Shown: one piece after another, positions 38,534 to 49,878 of the stretch | How the letters are laid out: each line of letters starts with the position of its first letter | How positions within the stretch are numbered: position 1 is the first letter of the stretch | NCBI GenBank assembly: GCA_000238815.2 | Contig: AFXB01000010.1 | Location: 810,501 to 874,500 of the forward strand | Reading direction: 5' to 3' | Length of the DNA: 64,000 nucleotides | DNA from: SAR116 cluster alpha proteobacterium HIMB100 | Lineage (GTDB): Bacteria > Pseudomonadota > Alphaproteobacteria > Puniceispirillales > Puniceispirillaceae | The notes under the pieces: generated by a model | Told to the model about the DNA's origin: nothing | The model's input: only the letters and a program-made list of their open reading frames with translations | Database searches by the model: none | Position numbers and translations under genes: made by a program

Positions 38534-39778
38534 ATGATGCAGCCTCAGGCCGTATCTCGTTATGAGGACCAGCCAACAGGTGGGCAGAACACATCCTCTC
38601 AGGCAGGGGGATGTGACCATCACTCCCTGATCTCATGTCTGCATACGCTTCATATTCGTGGATTTCGGAACTATCTGTCAGCTGAACTTGGTGTTCAGGC
38701 GAAGGCAATTGTGCTGACCGGCCCGAATGGGGCAGGCAAAACCAACTTGCTTGAAGCTGTTTCTATGTTGGCCCCTGGCAGAGGCTTGCGGCGGGCCCAA
38801 CGTGTCGAAATCGGTTACCTTGATCCTGCACATGCCTCAGCCACAACAGATGCGCATCCGTCAACTGATCTGCAGAGCTCAAACTGGTCCGTTTTTGCTG
38901 AAGTAACTGGCCCTGAAGGTTTTGCCGCTGTTGGGACAGGACAAGCCCCTGATCAGCCAGATGCGCCGCGGCGTGTGGTGAAAGTAAATGGCGTCGCCAG
39001 TGCTCAGACAGACCTTGCGCGGCTGGTCACCTTATCCTGGCTGACCCCGCAGATGGATGGTCTGTTTATCGGCGCGCCATCTGCACGCAGACGATTTATT
39101 GACCGGTTGGCGATTTCTTTTGACCCGGCGCATAGTGGGCGATTGTCGCGTTATGAAAAGGCGTGGCGGGAGCGGGCTCGTTTGCTGAATGACGGGCAAG
39201 CCGATGAAAACTGGTGCGCATCTCTTGAAAAAATATTGGCTGAAACAGGAATTGCTATTTCGGCAACGCGTTCAGCTTTGATAGAAGATATTAATCGTGA
39301 ATCCGGTCTTCTGGCATCGAGCTTTCCAGTGGTGAAGGCTCATCTGACTGGCCAGGCAGCTGATTGGCTGGATGCGGGTTTGCCGGCAATTGATATTGAA
39401 GACAGGATTTTGCTGGCCGCGCGTCAGAATCGTCAGGCTGGGCTGAGCCATATGCCTGGGCCGCATGAAACCGACCTCAGCCTTATCTATAAGGGGCAAA
39501 GCGCGCATCTGGCCTCTACCGGAGAACAGAAAGCCCTGATGATTGCTATGATCTTGGCGCATGCTGTGCTTCAGGACAAACGTTTGGGCCGGCCGCCTAT
39601 TTTGTTGCTTGATGATGTGGCCGCTCATTTGGACCCGGCGCGCAGGGCTGAATTGTTCTCACTGTGTTCTGAATTATCAGGCCAGGTGTGGTATAGTGGT
39701 GTTGATGCACAGGCCTTTTCAGCTTTGCATGATCAGGCCCAATTTATCGCTGTCGCCGATGGCCAGCTTAACCCATAG
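38534..39778 (+). CDS. recF: DNA replication and repair protein RecF
   Basis: SMC-like ATPase loading RecA at gaps. Walker A LTGPNGAGKTNLLEAV near residue 57, RecF region SWLTPQMDGLFIGAPSARRRF, signature-type STGEQKALMIAMI and Walker B LLLDDVAAHLDPARR near 360. 414 residues; about 38 extra residues precede the family start LHTLHIRGFRNYL, with no better start codon between. Lies 50 bases after dnaN. Confidence 0.95.
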   Translation: MMQPQAVSRYEDQPTGGQNTSSQAGGCDHHSLISCLHTLHIRGFRNYLSAELGVQAKAIVLTGPNGAGKTNLLEAVSMLAPGRGLRRAQRVEIGYLDPAHASATTDAHPSTDLQSSNWSVFAEVTGPEGFAAVGTGQAPDQPDAPRRVVKVNGVASAQTDLARLVTLSWLTPQMDGLFIGAPSARRRFIDRLAISFDPAHSGRLSRYEKAWRERARLLNDGQADENWCASLEKILAETGIAISATRSALIEDINRESGLLASSFPVVKAHLTGQAADWLDAGLPAIDIEDRILLAARQNRQAGLSHMPGPHETDLSLIYKGQSAHLASTGEQKALMIAMILAHAVLQDKRLGRPPILLLDDVAAHLDPARRAELFSLCSELSGQVWYSGVDAQAFSALHDQAQFIAVADGQLNP

Positions 39779-39812
39779 ATGTCAGTAACACCGCCGCGAA
39801 TTATGATGATGA

Positions 39813-42272
<2,460 letters not shown>

Positions 42273-42279
42273 TCAGATC

Positions 42280-43596
42280 ATGCTGCCGCCTTTTTCCACA
42301 TCCAGACCGGACCTTCAGGCGGTGGCGCGTATTAATGGTGAGGCACTTATTGACCCCAAAGCGGTTGTCCTGATCAGGTGGCTGGCACTGTCTGGCCAGT
42401 CTGCCGCGCTTGTCTGTGTCTTTTTCTTTTTGAATTTTGAGCCACCTTTCCTCAGTGCATTTGGCATTATACTGGTTGGGGTGGCAGTGAATATCTGGCA
42501 GGCCTGGCGCACCCGTCATGTCACTCAGGCCTCGACCATAGAATTACTTCTGGCTCTGCTATTTGACGTTATCCAACTGGCCGGCCTGCTTTACCTGACA
42601 GGGGGGCTGAGCAACCCATTTTCAATATTGCTGCTCGCCCCGATTGTGGTGTCTGCTGCATTGCTTGACTTCAAATCCACAGCTTTTCTTGTGATTCTTG
42701 TCGGTGCCTGTGCCAGCTTGCTGTCACGGTTTCATCTGCCGCTGCCTCTCTTGGCGGACAGATTTGATTTGCCCTCTTTATATCTCATCGGGCTGCTTGT
42801 GGCCTTGATGGTATCTGCGTTGTTTATCAGCTTTTATGTGTGGTGGCTGGCAGACAGGTCACGGCGAACAGCCGCCAGTCTAGCGGCAACACAGCTGGTT
42901 CTGGAACGTGAACAGCAAATAGCGAATCTGGGCGCGCTTGCGGCGGCGGCGGCGCATAAGCTGGGATCGCCTTTAAATACCATTACACTCATCAGTCACG
43001 AATTACAGGACCGGCTGAACAAAGAGCCCCGCTCAGACCAGCTGGAGGCGGATATCACACTTCTGATCAACGAAGTAGACAGATGCCGTGTGATTCTCTC
43101 TGAGCTTGATCGCGATGTAAATACAGACCGTTTTGCAGATGATGTGACCATGCCGATCAGTCAGGTGTTACATTCTATGCTTGATGCGAAATTTACTGAA
43201 TTAGGCGGGTTGTTTGAACTGTCTGCCGGGCCTTTGGATGACAGCGCAGAGCCGCTGTCCAAACCCCTTCCGGATCTGAAATACACGCTTGAGATCTTAC
43301 TTGATAATGCGCATGACTATGCCGCCACAGCAATCAGACTTGATATTGGCTGGACCGCAACCGATATTGATATAAACCTCAGTGATGATGGCCCGGGGTT
43401 CCGCCCGAATATCCTTGCCCGACTCGGTCAGCCCTGGAACAGTTCGCGTGATGGCCGCGGCGGGCATCGCGGTCTGGGGTTGTTTTTGGCGGTAACGCTG
43501 GTCAACAGCCTTGGCGGAAAAATTGACATTTATAACGAAGACATTGGCGGTGCGGCGATTCACATCACCATTCCGCGCGAAAAATTGACAAGCTGA
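42280..43596 (+). CDS. Redox-sensing histidine kinase, RegB/PrrB/ActS type
   Basis: Membrane sensor kinase that in this family reads quinone redox state and controls respiration and other energy genes. Six membrane segments at about residues 28-195 include the ubiquinone-interacting signature GGLSNPF. H-box LGALAAAAAHKLGSPLNT near residue 217-235 holds the phosphorylated His; the redox-active Cys of RegB is matched by the Cys in EVDRCRVIL. The ATP-binding domain follows (DNAHDY as N-box, DDGPGF, GGHRGLGLFLA). 438 residues. Starts 7 bases after gyrB and is followed by its regulator. Confidence 0.92.
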   Translation: MLPPFSTSRPDLQAVARINGEALIDPKAVVLIRWLALSGQSAALVCVFFFLNFEPPFLSAFGIILVGVAVNIWQAWRTRHVTQASTIELLLALLFDVIQLAGLLYLTGGLSNPFSILLLAPIVVSAALLDFKSTAFLVILVGACASLLSRFHLPLPLLADRFDLPSLYLIGLLVALMVSALFISFYVWWLADRSRRTAASLAATQLVLEREQQIANLGALAAAAAHKLGSPLNTITLISHELQDRLNKEPRSDQLEADITLLINEVDRCRVILSELDRDVNTDRFADDVTMPISQVLHSMLDAKFTELGGLFELSAGPLDDSAEPLSKPLPDLKYTLEILLDNAHDYAATAIRLDIGWTATDIDINLSDDGPGFRPNILARLGQPWNSSRDGRGGHRGLGLFLAVTLVNSLGGKIDIYNEDIGGAAIHITIPREKLTS

Positions 43597-43662
43597 TATG
43601 TGCTCAACATGATGGCCCTGCTGACATAGGGCGTAAATTCTGAAGGCTAAAAAGATAAGAAC

Positions 43663-44190
43663 ATGAACAGAAAGCTGTTAATTCTGGATGATGATAATGC
43701 GCTGCGACGGATGCTGGTACGCGCAATGGAACAGCGTGAATTTAAGGTTATGGCTGCTGCTGGTGTGAAAGAAGCCTTGAGCCTTATTCAGCAGCAACTT
43801 CCTGATTATGCTGTTTTGGATTTGAAACTTGAGGACGGAAATGGCCTGGATGTTGTGCGTCATCTGCAGTCAGTGAATCCAGCATGCCGAATCATTATTC
43901 TGACTGGATTTGGGAATATCGCGACAGCTGTTGCTGCGGTAAAGGCTGGTGCACTTGATTATCTGCCGAAGCCTGCAAACCCTGATGAAATTGTCAGAGC
44001 GTTACTGCAGACAGAAGGTGGCCTGCCCGCACCGCCAGAAGATCCAATGAGCGCTGACAGGGTCCGCTGGGAACATATTCAGCGCGTATTTGAACAATGT
44101 GACCGCAATGTATCAGAAACCGCCCGCCGCCTGAAAATGCATCGCCGGACCTTACAGCGCATTCTTGCCAAACATGCTCCACGCCGGTAA
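43663..44190 (+). CDS. Response regulator, RegA/PrrA/ActR type
   Basis: Partner of the preceding kinase. Receiver domain (1-115) with acidic pocket LDDDNAL, phosphoacceptor Asp in YAVLDLKLEDGNG near residue 53, Thr in ILTGFG and Lys in YLPKPAN. A Fis-type helix-turn-helix is at the C-terminus: NVSETARRLKMHRRTLQRIL, near-invariant in RegA proteins. 175 residues. Gene is 66 bases after the kinase gene. Confidence 0.93.
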   Translation: MNRKLLILDDDNALRRMLVRAMEQREFKVMAAAGVKEALSLIQQQLPDYAVLDLKLEDGNGLDVVRHLQSVNPACRIIILTGFGNIATAVAAVKAGALDYLPKPANPDEIVRALLQTEGGLPAPPEDPMSADRVRWEHIQRVFEQCDRNVSETARRLKMHRRTLQRILAKHAPRR

Positions 44191-44214
44191 ATACACAGCT
44201 TGAACGAATGTCCT

Positions 44215-44244
44215 GACAGGGGCTCCACCTTGTCTTACAGGGGG
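44215..44244 (+). promoter_or_regulatory. Mutually exclusive hairpins over the ribosome site of DUF1737-metZ
   Basis: The segment CCTTGTC (44228-44234) can pair either upstream with GACAGG (44215-44220, one bulged T) or downstream with ACAGGG (44237-44242). The second pairing covers the ribosome site AGGGGG (44239-44244) of the small gene at 44250. The layout resembles a simple ON/OFF leader. No known SAM riboswitch consensus was recognised. Confidence 0.4.
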
Positions 44245-44249
44245 TAGTT

Positions 44250-44462
44250 ATGACTGGTGATCAGCGAAAAACATATCGGTTTCTGACCGGCGAAGATACG
44301 CCTGACTTTTGTGCACGGGTCAGCGTGGCTCTTGATGAAGGCTACGTACTTTATGGTAATCCGGTCATGGTCATGGATGGTGAGACACGTATCGTCGGCC
44401 AGGCTGTTCTGTTGAAAGATCGTCATCAGAACGCTGCCCGTCAGGAAAGGGATGAAAGATGA
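44250..44462 (+). CDS. Small DUF1737-type protein
   Basis: 70 residues. The stretch KTYRFLTGEDTPDFCARVSV then LDEGYVLYGNPVMVMD matches the pattern of DUF1737 domain proteins, small proteins of unknown role. Ribosome site AGGGGG just upstream. Its stop overlaps the metZ start (ATGA), so it is the first gene of a two-gene unit; a link to methionine synthesis is inferred from this only. Confidence 0.8.
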   Translation: MTGDQRKTYRFLTGEDTPDFCARVSVALDEGYVLYGNPVMVMDGETRIVGQAVLLKDRHQNAARQERDER

Positions 44463-45652
44463 GTAAGGACACATCCTGGCACAGAGACACTCATCTGATT
44501 CGTGAAGGGGTTAATCGCACAGATCATCAGGAAACATCTGAAGCTTTGTTCATGACGTCTGGCTATGTCTATGATTCTGCCGAACAGGCAGCGGCGGCGT
44601 TCAAGGGCGAGACAGAGAATTTTGTTTATTCGCGTTATGGAAATCCGACGCTGCAGGCCCTTGAAGCGCGTCTGGCCAAGCTTGAGGGAGCAGAGGCCTG
44701 CCGTGTATGCGGGACAGGCATGGCAGCCATATTTGCGTCTTTGGCATGCCAGCTTTCTGCAGGTGACCGGGTTGTGGCCAGCCAGGCTTTATTCGGCGCA
44801 TGCCATGCAATTTTAACCAAAATCCTGCCCCGGTGGGGGGTTGATGTTGAACTGGTTGACGGGCGTGATCTGGCAGCCTGGACAGCGGCACTGGGCAAAC
44901 CAACGAAGATTGTATTTTTGGAAAGCCCGTCAAATCCGGTGCTGCATTTAGTTGATATTCAGGCGGTGAGTGCGCTGGCCCACGCCGCTGGCGCACAGGT
45001 CATTGTTGATAATGTGTTTGCGACACCGGTATTTCAGTCTCCACTTGCCCTTGGCGCGGATATCGTCACCTATTCCACAACAAAACATATTGATGGTCAG
45101 GGCCGCCTGCTCGGGGGTGCAGTTTTGGGAACAGCTGCATTTATTGAAGAGATTTTTCTGCCCTTTTACCGGCAGACTGGCGCGGCGATGAGCCCGTTTA
45201 ACGCTTGGGTAATGCTTAAATCACTGGAAACACTCGCCTTACGGGTAGACGCACAAACAAAAACGGCTGAGATTATAGCTGCCGCTCTGAAAGCGCATCC
45301 GGCTGTGCTGTCGCTGTCTTATCCGGGTGACCCATCGCATCCTCAATATGAATTGGCCTGTCGCCAGATGTCAGGCGCAAGCACCCTGATGGCGTTTGAA
45401 ATACAGGGCGGCAAAGAGGGTGCGTTTTGCTTTCTTAACGCGTTAACACTAATCGATATTTCAAATAATCTGGGCGATTCAAAAACGCTGGCCTGTCATC
45501 CGGCCAGCACTACCCATATGAGCTTGTCTGAAAAAGAGCGCCAGCAGCTGGAAATTCGTGAAGGTCATGTCAGACTTTCCGTTGGGCTTGAACACGCAGA
45601 TGATCTCGTCTCTGATTTGAGACAGGCACTTGATGCCTGTCTTAAGCGTTAG
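44459..45652 (+). CDS. metZ: O-succinylhomoserine sulfhydrylase
   Basis: PLP enzyme that makes homocysteine from O-succinylhomoserine and sulfide (direct sulfhydrylation route to methionine). Cys/Met metabolism fold: SRYGNPTLQALEARLAKLEGAEAC, phosphate-binding CGTGMAAI, and the PLP lysine in YSTTKHIDGQGR near residue 205. 397 residues. Distinguished from cystathionine enzymes by family resemblance to MetZ; MetY or MetB activity cannot be fully excluded. Coupled to the DUF1737 gene. Confidence 0.9.
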   Translation: MSKDTSWHRDTHLIREGVNRTDHQETSEALFMTSGYVYDSAEQAAAAFKGETENFVYSRYGNPTLQALEARLAKLEGAEACRVCGTGMAAIFASLACQLSAGDRVVASQALFGACHAILTKILPRWGVDVELVDGRDLAAWTAALGKPTKIVFLESPSNPVLHLVDIQAVSALAHAAGAQVIVDNVFATPVFQSPLALGADIVTYSTTKHIDGQGRLLGGAVLGTAAFIEEIFLPFYRQTGAAMSPFNAWVMLKSLETLALRVDAQTKTAEIIAAALKAHPAVLSLSYPGDPSHPQYELACRQMSGASTLMAFEIQGGKEGAFCFLNALTLIDISNNLGDSKTLACHPASTTHMSLSEKERQQLEIREGHVRLSVGLEHADDLVSDLRQALDACLKR

Positions 45653-45660
45653 TCTGCTTT

Positions 45661-46551
45661 ATGGAATTGGCTCATCTTTTATCTCTTGGTGCAGCGTTAA
45701 GCTGGACCTTGGCCAGCCTGTTTGGTCACCGCCCTGCAGTGACATTTGGATCGCTTCATTTTAACCGTATCCGTATGCTGGTATCTGCTGGCTTGTTGGC
45801 GATGATGATGCTGATTACGAATAACAGCTGGTCAGTTCCTGATCAATTTTGGCTGCCCATTCTTGCGTCTGCTCTTATCGGGGTGGTGATCGGGGATTAT
45901 TTTCTGTTTGTAACCATGCGCCGTCTGGGCCCGCGCCGAACCGGTATTTTATTTGCGGCAAATGCGCCACTTGCAGCAATTCTGGGTTGGCTGTTTTTGT
46001 CTGAACCGCTGACAGGGTTGAAAATTTTGGCCATTGGGGTTGGTTTTGCCGGTATTTGTTTGGCGGTCATTTATGGGAAACGCCGCGACCTGCTTCATGT
46101 CTGGGAAACAGTGACACAACCTTTGTGGCTGGGGATATTGGCCGGGTTTCTGGCCGCCCTTGGCCAGGCTGTTGGTGTGCTGCTGTTGCGTCCGGTAATG
46201 GCGGCAGGCGGCGATCCAATGATGGCCAGCCTGATTAGGGTGTCTCTGGCGGCCTGCTGTTTCTGGCTGCTCTGGCCGTTCAGCCGGCCACAGCTGGACA
46301 AAGACGTCTATGCTGATAAACGGCTTTGGCTGCAGGTTATCGCAAATGGCTTTTTCGGCCTCAGCTTCGGCGTTTATCTTCTTCTGGCGGCTCTTGAAAC
46401 AGGCCGGGTTGCTGATGTGGCGATCTTATCCTCTTTTGGTCCGGTTATGATTTTGCCTTTTGTGTGGTATCAGACCCGCAGCCGTCCGGCGTGGGGGGCT
46501 TGGCTTGGTGCGGGGCTGGTTGTCTGCAGTTCTGCTTTACTGGTGATATAG
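45661..46551 (+). CDS. EamA/DMT-family transporter
   Basis: Ten-helix inner-membrane transporter of the drug/metabolite superfamily; 296 residues in two EamA halves (about 3-137 and 150-295), each with the typical end GLKILAIGVGFAGICLAVI and PAWGAWLGAGLVVCSSALLV. Starts 8 bases after metZ, and so may export a sulfur amino acid or related metabolite, by inference. Substrate unknown. Confidence 0.85.
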   Translation: MELAHLLSLGAALSWTLASLFGHRPAVTFGSLHFNRIRMLVSAGLLAMMMLITNNSWSVPDQFWLPILASALIGVVIGDYFLFVTMRRLGPRRTGILFAANAPLAAILGWLFLSEPLTGLKILAIGVGFAGICLAVIYGKRRDLLHVWETVTQPLWLGILAGFLAALGQAVGVLLLRPVMAAGGDPMMASLIRVSLAACCFWLLWPFSRPQLDKDVYADKRLWLQVIANGFFGLSFGVYLLLAALETGRVADVAILSSFGPVMILPFVWYQTRSRPAWGAWLGAGLVVCSSALLVI

Positions 46552-46575
46552 CTTGAGGTATTTTTACGGAGTGTT

Positions 46576-47484
46576 GTGGTGAGCCATACCATCAGAAAAC
46601 CCCAGCCGCTGGATTTTTTGATTCTGCTTGTTTTATCTGTGATCTGGGGCTCTGCTTTCGGAGCAATTAAGATCGCTGTTGACGGTTCAGCCCCGTTCAG
46701 TGTTGTGGCGGCACGGACCGTGATTGGCGGTCTGGGAATTTGTCTGTGGCTGGCTGTATCTGGCGGCTTTCGGCTGGCTTGGCGGGCTTTGCCCTGGGGC
46801 AGGTTATCGGCGATCGCTTTTCTGGGGACTTTGTTACCCTTTTTTCTGATCAGTTGGGCCGAACAATATGTAGACAGTTCTGTTGCAGGTTTGCTGAATG
46901 GGACCGGCCCTCTTGTCACGGTATTGGGGGCTCATTTTATCACCCGTGACGAGCTGCTCACAAAAGGGCGGCTGTTTGGTGTTTTGCTTGGTCTGGGTGG
47001 CGTTCTTATTCTGATGCATGACGGGTTGAATAAATTGGGTGGCGCATCACTGATTGCCCAGCTTGCCCTGATGCTGGCCTTTTCCTGCTATGCTGGTGGC
47101 AATCTGATGGTGAGAGGGCTGACTGGTATTAAGCCTGTTCAACTCACAGGATTTTCACTGGTTCTGTCTTCTGTTGTGGCCATACCTCTGGCCATTTTTC
47201 TGGAACGACCAGATCCGATCAGCTGGTCATCTGATGTCTGGGCCGCATTGGTGTGGCTGGGGCTTGTGTCAACAGCCTTTGCCTTTTCTTTGCGCTATGT
47301 TTTAATCAACCGGGCTGGCGCAGGGTTTATGTCTAATGTGGGCTATATAATACCCATGGTTGCTGTCGCGATTGGGCTTGTGGTGTTGGGTGAGCCTGTA
47401 ACGCCGCCAAAATTGCTGGCTTTGCTGGTCATTTTGGCCAGTTTATATATCACCCGCCGGGCAGGCGTGAAATTAAGGAGCTAA
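46576..47484 (+). CDS. EamA/DMT-family transporter
   Basis: Second DMT transporter in a row, 302 residues, ten predicted helices. LVLSVIWGSAFGAIKIAVDG at the start and RYVLINRAGAGFMSNVGYIIP near the end are typical of the RhaT/YdcZ-like EamA group. GTG at 46576 (next GTG one codon later also possible) after ACGGAG. Lies 24 bases after the previous transporter. Substrate unknown. Confidence 0.87.
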   Translation: MVSHTIRKPQPLDFLILLVLSVIWGSAFGAIKIAVDGSAPFSVVAARTVIGGLGICLWLAVSGGFRLAWRALPWGRLSAIAFLGTLLPFFLISWAEQYVDSSVAGLLNGTGPLVTVLGAHFITRDELLTKGRLFGVLLGLGGVLILMHDGLNKLGGASLIAQLALMLAFSCYAGGNLMVRGLTGIKPVQLTGFSLVLSSVVAIPLAIFLERPDPISWSSDVWAALVWLGLVSTAFAFSLRYVLINRAGAGFMSNVGYIIPMVAVAIGLVVLGEPVTPPKLLALLVILASLYITRRAGVKLRS

Positions 47485-47485
47485 T

Positions 47486-48175
47486 ATGTATAAAGCGGTC
47501 TTGTTTGATGCCTATGGCACCTTGTTGGATGTTGATGCGGCTGCGGCCAAGCTGGCGGCAACAGACAAATTTCCTGAACTGAAGACTGTATGGCCAGAGC
47601 TGGCTGCGCTCTGGCGGTCGCGCCAGCTGAATTATACCTGGCTGCGGTCTCTTTCGCACAGCTATGCGCCGTTCTGGCAATTGACCTGCGACTCGCTGGA
47701 TTATGCGCTGGAAGCCCTCCAGCTTGAAAATCAGGAAATGCGCGACGCGCTTCTTGACCTGTATCGCGAACTGGACGCCTATCAGGATGCGCGCCCGGCC
47801 TTGGATGCTGTTCACGCTGCCGGCTTGCCTGCTGCTGTTTTATCTAATGGTAATCAGGAGATGATCGAACGCGCCTTTGCAGCAGCAGGGCTGACAGACC
47901 GGCTGGACAGTCTGTTATCTGTTGAAGATGTCGGTGTGTTCAAGCCTGACCCCCGTGTCTACCAGTTGGGCTGCGCGCGTTATGACGCGCAACCTGAACA
48001 GATATTATTTGTATCGTCAAATGGCTGGGACGCTGCAGCAGCTGGCCTGTTCGGCTTTACAACAATTTGGGCAAATCGCGCGGGCATGCCCGTTGAACGG
48101 TTGCCCCGAAGCCCTGATTTTGTTGCTGCTGGCCTTGAATTTGTGGCGGCCCATCTGTCTGCAGCCAACAGCTGA
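47486..48175 (+). CDS. (S)-2-haloacid dehalogenase type HAD hydrolase
   Basis: Haloacid dehalogenase type II family. Nucleophile Asp in LFDAYGTLLDV near residue 8, Ser/Asn in VLSNGNQEM, Lys in VFKPDPRVYQ and SSNGWDAAAA near residue 175, where Asn/Asp of true dehalogenases lie. 229 residues. One base after the EamA gene. Activity on halogenated acids is plausible because the L-2-haloacid dehalogenase signature is complete, but many relatives are other phosphatases. Confidence 0.85.
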   Translation: MYKAVLFDAYGTLLDVDAAAAKLAATDKFPELKTVWPELAALWRSRQLNYTWLRSLSHSYAPFWQLTCDSLDYALEALQLENQEMRDALLDLYRELDAYQDARPALDAVHAAGLPAAVLSNGNQEMIERAFAAAGLTDRLDSLLSVEDVGVFKPDPRVYQLGCARYDAQPEQILFVSSNGWDAAAAGLFGFTTIWANRAGMPVERLPRSPDFVAAGLEFVAAHLSAANS

Positions 48176-48210
48176 TCAATCTGCTTGCCTTGTTATTGCG
48201 TATAGGCTGT

Positions 48211-48693
48211 ATGAGAAAGATTGTCTGTTTTTGCTTTGCTCTGACTATAATGTTGTCCAGCCTGGCGGTTAAGGCGGCGGAATATATCCGCCCGTCTGCG
48301 GCGTTGTCTGCACAAGAGGTTGTAGAAATTCAATTGATCGGTCTGCAGACTGGGGGTTCAGACAGGCAGACAGGGATTGAACAGGTGTGGATTTTTGCCC
48401 ATCCTGACAATAAACGTGTCACCGGGCCACTTGCACAATTTTCTACCCTGTTTGATATCCCGGCTTATGCCCCTCTTCTTGGGCATTTGAATTATGTGAT
48501 TAACGACAGCCGCATCGATAATGGTGTGGCCCGTTTTGTACTGACGGTCCTGGCCCGTGACGGCAGCAGTTATGGCTATTTATGGGTTTTACGATTAGCT
48601 GAATTAGGGGCTGCTGATACAGCTTCTGGGCAGCCTGAAACCGTATGGATGACCACAGCTGTGTCTGCGCCGCGTGCGGGCGGGGCCAGCTAA
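48211..48693 (+). CDS. Exported protein of unknown function (DUF4864-like)
   Basis: 160 residues from ATG at 48211; N-terminal signal peptide (about 1-22, ending AVKAAE). The stretch VWIFAHPDNKRVTGPLAQFS and PAYAPLLGH resemble DUF4864-type proteins as remembered; no enzyme motif. A longer start at 48190 would lengthen the signal peptide. Function unknown. Confidence 0.7.
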   Translation: MRKIVCFCFALTIMLSSLAVKAAEYIRPSAALSAQEVVEIQLIGLQTGGSDRQTGIEQVWIFAHPDNKRVTGPLAQFSTLFDIPAYAPLLGHLNYVINDSRIDNGVARFVLTVLARDGSSYGYLWVLRLAELGAADTASGQPETVWMTTAVSAPRAGGAS

Positions 48694-48776
48694 CAAACGC
48701 ATTCTGCCCATATACAGATGACACGGACTGGCCTATAATCAGGGCCAAATTCAAGTGGTATCGGGTGGGCTGTTTT

Positions 48777-49730
48777 ATGTCTTCACAACGCTCATCTTTT
48801 GGACGGTTTTGGTCAGGCCTGTCCGCAGAACATCAAAGTGCTGTTTTGCTTGTGTCTGGCATATCGATTTTGGGGCTGTCAGATAATTTTGTCCCTTATG
48901 TGTCTGATGAAATCGGCCTTGGTCAGCTTCACTTTATGCGTTCAGCAATGGCATTGATTTGTGTGTTGGGCCTGGCCATGCTGGGCTCTCAAAGTCTGCG
49001 GCCAATACGCTGGCCGGCGGTGATGCTGAGAACGGTTTTGCTGGCTGCGTCAATGGCGCTTTATTTTGCAGTTCTGTCTTTTTTGCCTGTCGCCATTGCG
49101 GGGGCAGGTCTGTTCACCTCACCTATGTTTGTGTTGTTGTTTTCTGTTCTGTTGTTCGGGCTGAAACCAGGCTGGCGCCGTATTCTGGCTGTGTTGACAG
49201 GCTCAGCTGGTATGTGGCTCGTCCTGCGTCCGGACAGCCTTGGTTTTCACCCGCTACAGTTTTTGCCTGTGCTGGCAGGGGCGTTATATGCTCTGTCTTC
49301 CATCACCACAAAGCGGCTCTGTTCTGAAGAAAGCGCACTTGCCCTTGTCGCTGTTTACTTTGCTGTTTTGGGCGGGGCGGGGCTGGTGTGGGCTGTGGCC
49401 GCTCCAGCCATTATCTCTGGTCCGGTTCCGCCTGAAGCGGATTTTATTGTTAAAGGGTTGGTCTGGGCAGATATGCTTGTCTGGTTCTGGGTTGGTCTGA
49501 TGGCGGTGCTGACGGTTTTATCAATATGGATGCTGGCTAGGGCCTATCAAATTGCCGAAACCAGCTATGCTGTTATTTACGAATATAGCTATTTGATCTC
49601 TGCAGGAGTGGTTGGTGTATGGCTGTGGCAGGCCCAGTTCAGCTTGTCCAGTCTCGGGGGGATGGCCCTTATTGTTTTGTCTGGTCTGATCATCACCCTG
49701 GCGGCACGACAGCGATCATCTGATAAGTGA
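48777..49730 (+). CDS. EamA/DMT-family transporter
   Basis: Third DMT transporter, 317 residues, ten helices; LLVSGISILGLSDNFVPYV at the start and EYSYLISAGVVGVWLW near the end. The ATG at 48777 is chosen because it begins the family sequence; the frame is open back into the previous gene but with no helix pattern. Resembles S-adenosylmethionine/amino-acid uptake-like EamA members in layout; substrate unknown. Confidence 0.85.
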   Translation: MSSQRSSFGRFWSGLSAEHQSAVLLVSGISILGLSDNFVPYVSDEIGLGQLHFMRSAMALICVLGLAMLGSQSLRPIRWPAVMLRTVLLAASMALYFAVLSFLPVAIAGAGLFTSPMFVLLFSVLLFGLKPGWRRILAVLTGSAGMWLVLRPDSLGFHPLQFLPVLAGALYALSSITTKRLCSEESALALVAVYFAVLGGAGLVWAVAAPAIISGPVPPEADFIVKGLVWADMLVWFWVGLMAVLTVLSIWMLARAYQIAETSYAVIYEYSYLISAGVVGVWLWQAQFSLSSLGGMALIVLSGLIITLAARQRSSDK

Positions 49731-49772
49731 TCACGCCTTTTACATCTGTTCAACTGGCCAGAAGAGTCAGCG

Positions 49773-49802
49773 TTGCCAGTGTGAAGCGATATACGGTATA
49801 AC
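49773..49802 (+). promoter_or_regulatory. Candidate promoter for the FAH-MBL-EamA unit
   Basis: TTGCCA (49773-49778), 18-base spacer, TATAAC (49797-49802), about 76 bases before the ATG at 49879. Sequence match only. Confidence 0.4.
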
Positions 49803-49878
49803 AGAAATATGTCTGTAAAGCTGGTCTGTTTTGCCAGATCGGGCTCATCAAAAATTATGTGTTTAAGAAAGGTCACTT

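Noticed and set aside
44191-44249. SAM-II or SAM-V riboswitch before metZ
   Set aside because: The conserved stretches of these classes (such as TGATAAA and the A-rich segment before GGG) are not present; only the alternative pairing is reported.
46470-46919. Minus-strand open frame across two EamA genes
   Set aside because: Covers the ends of two well-supported membrane protein genes on the plus strand.
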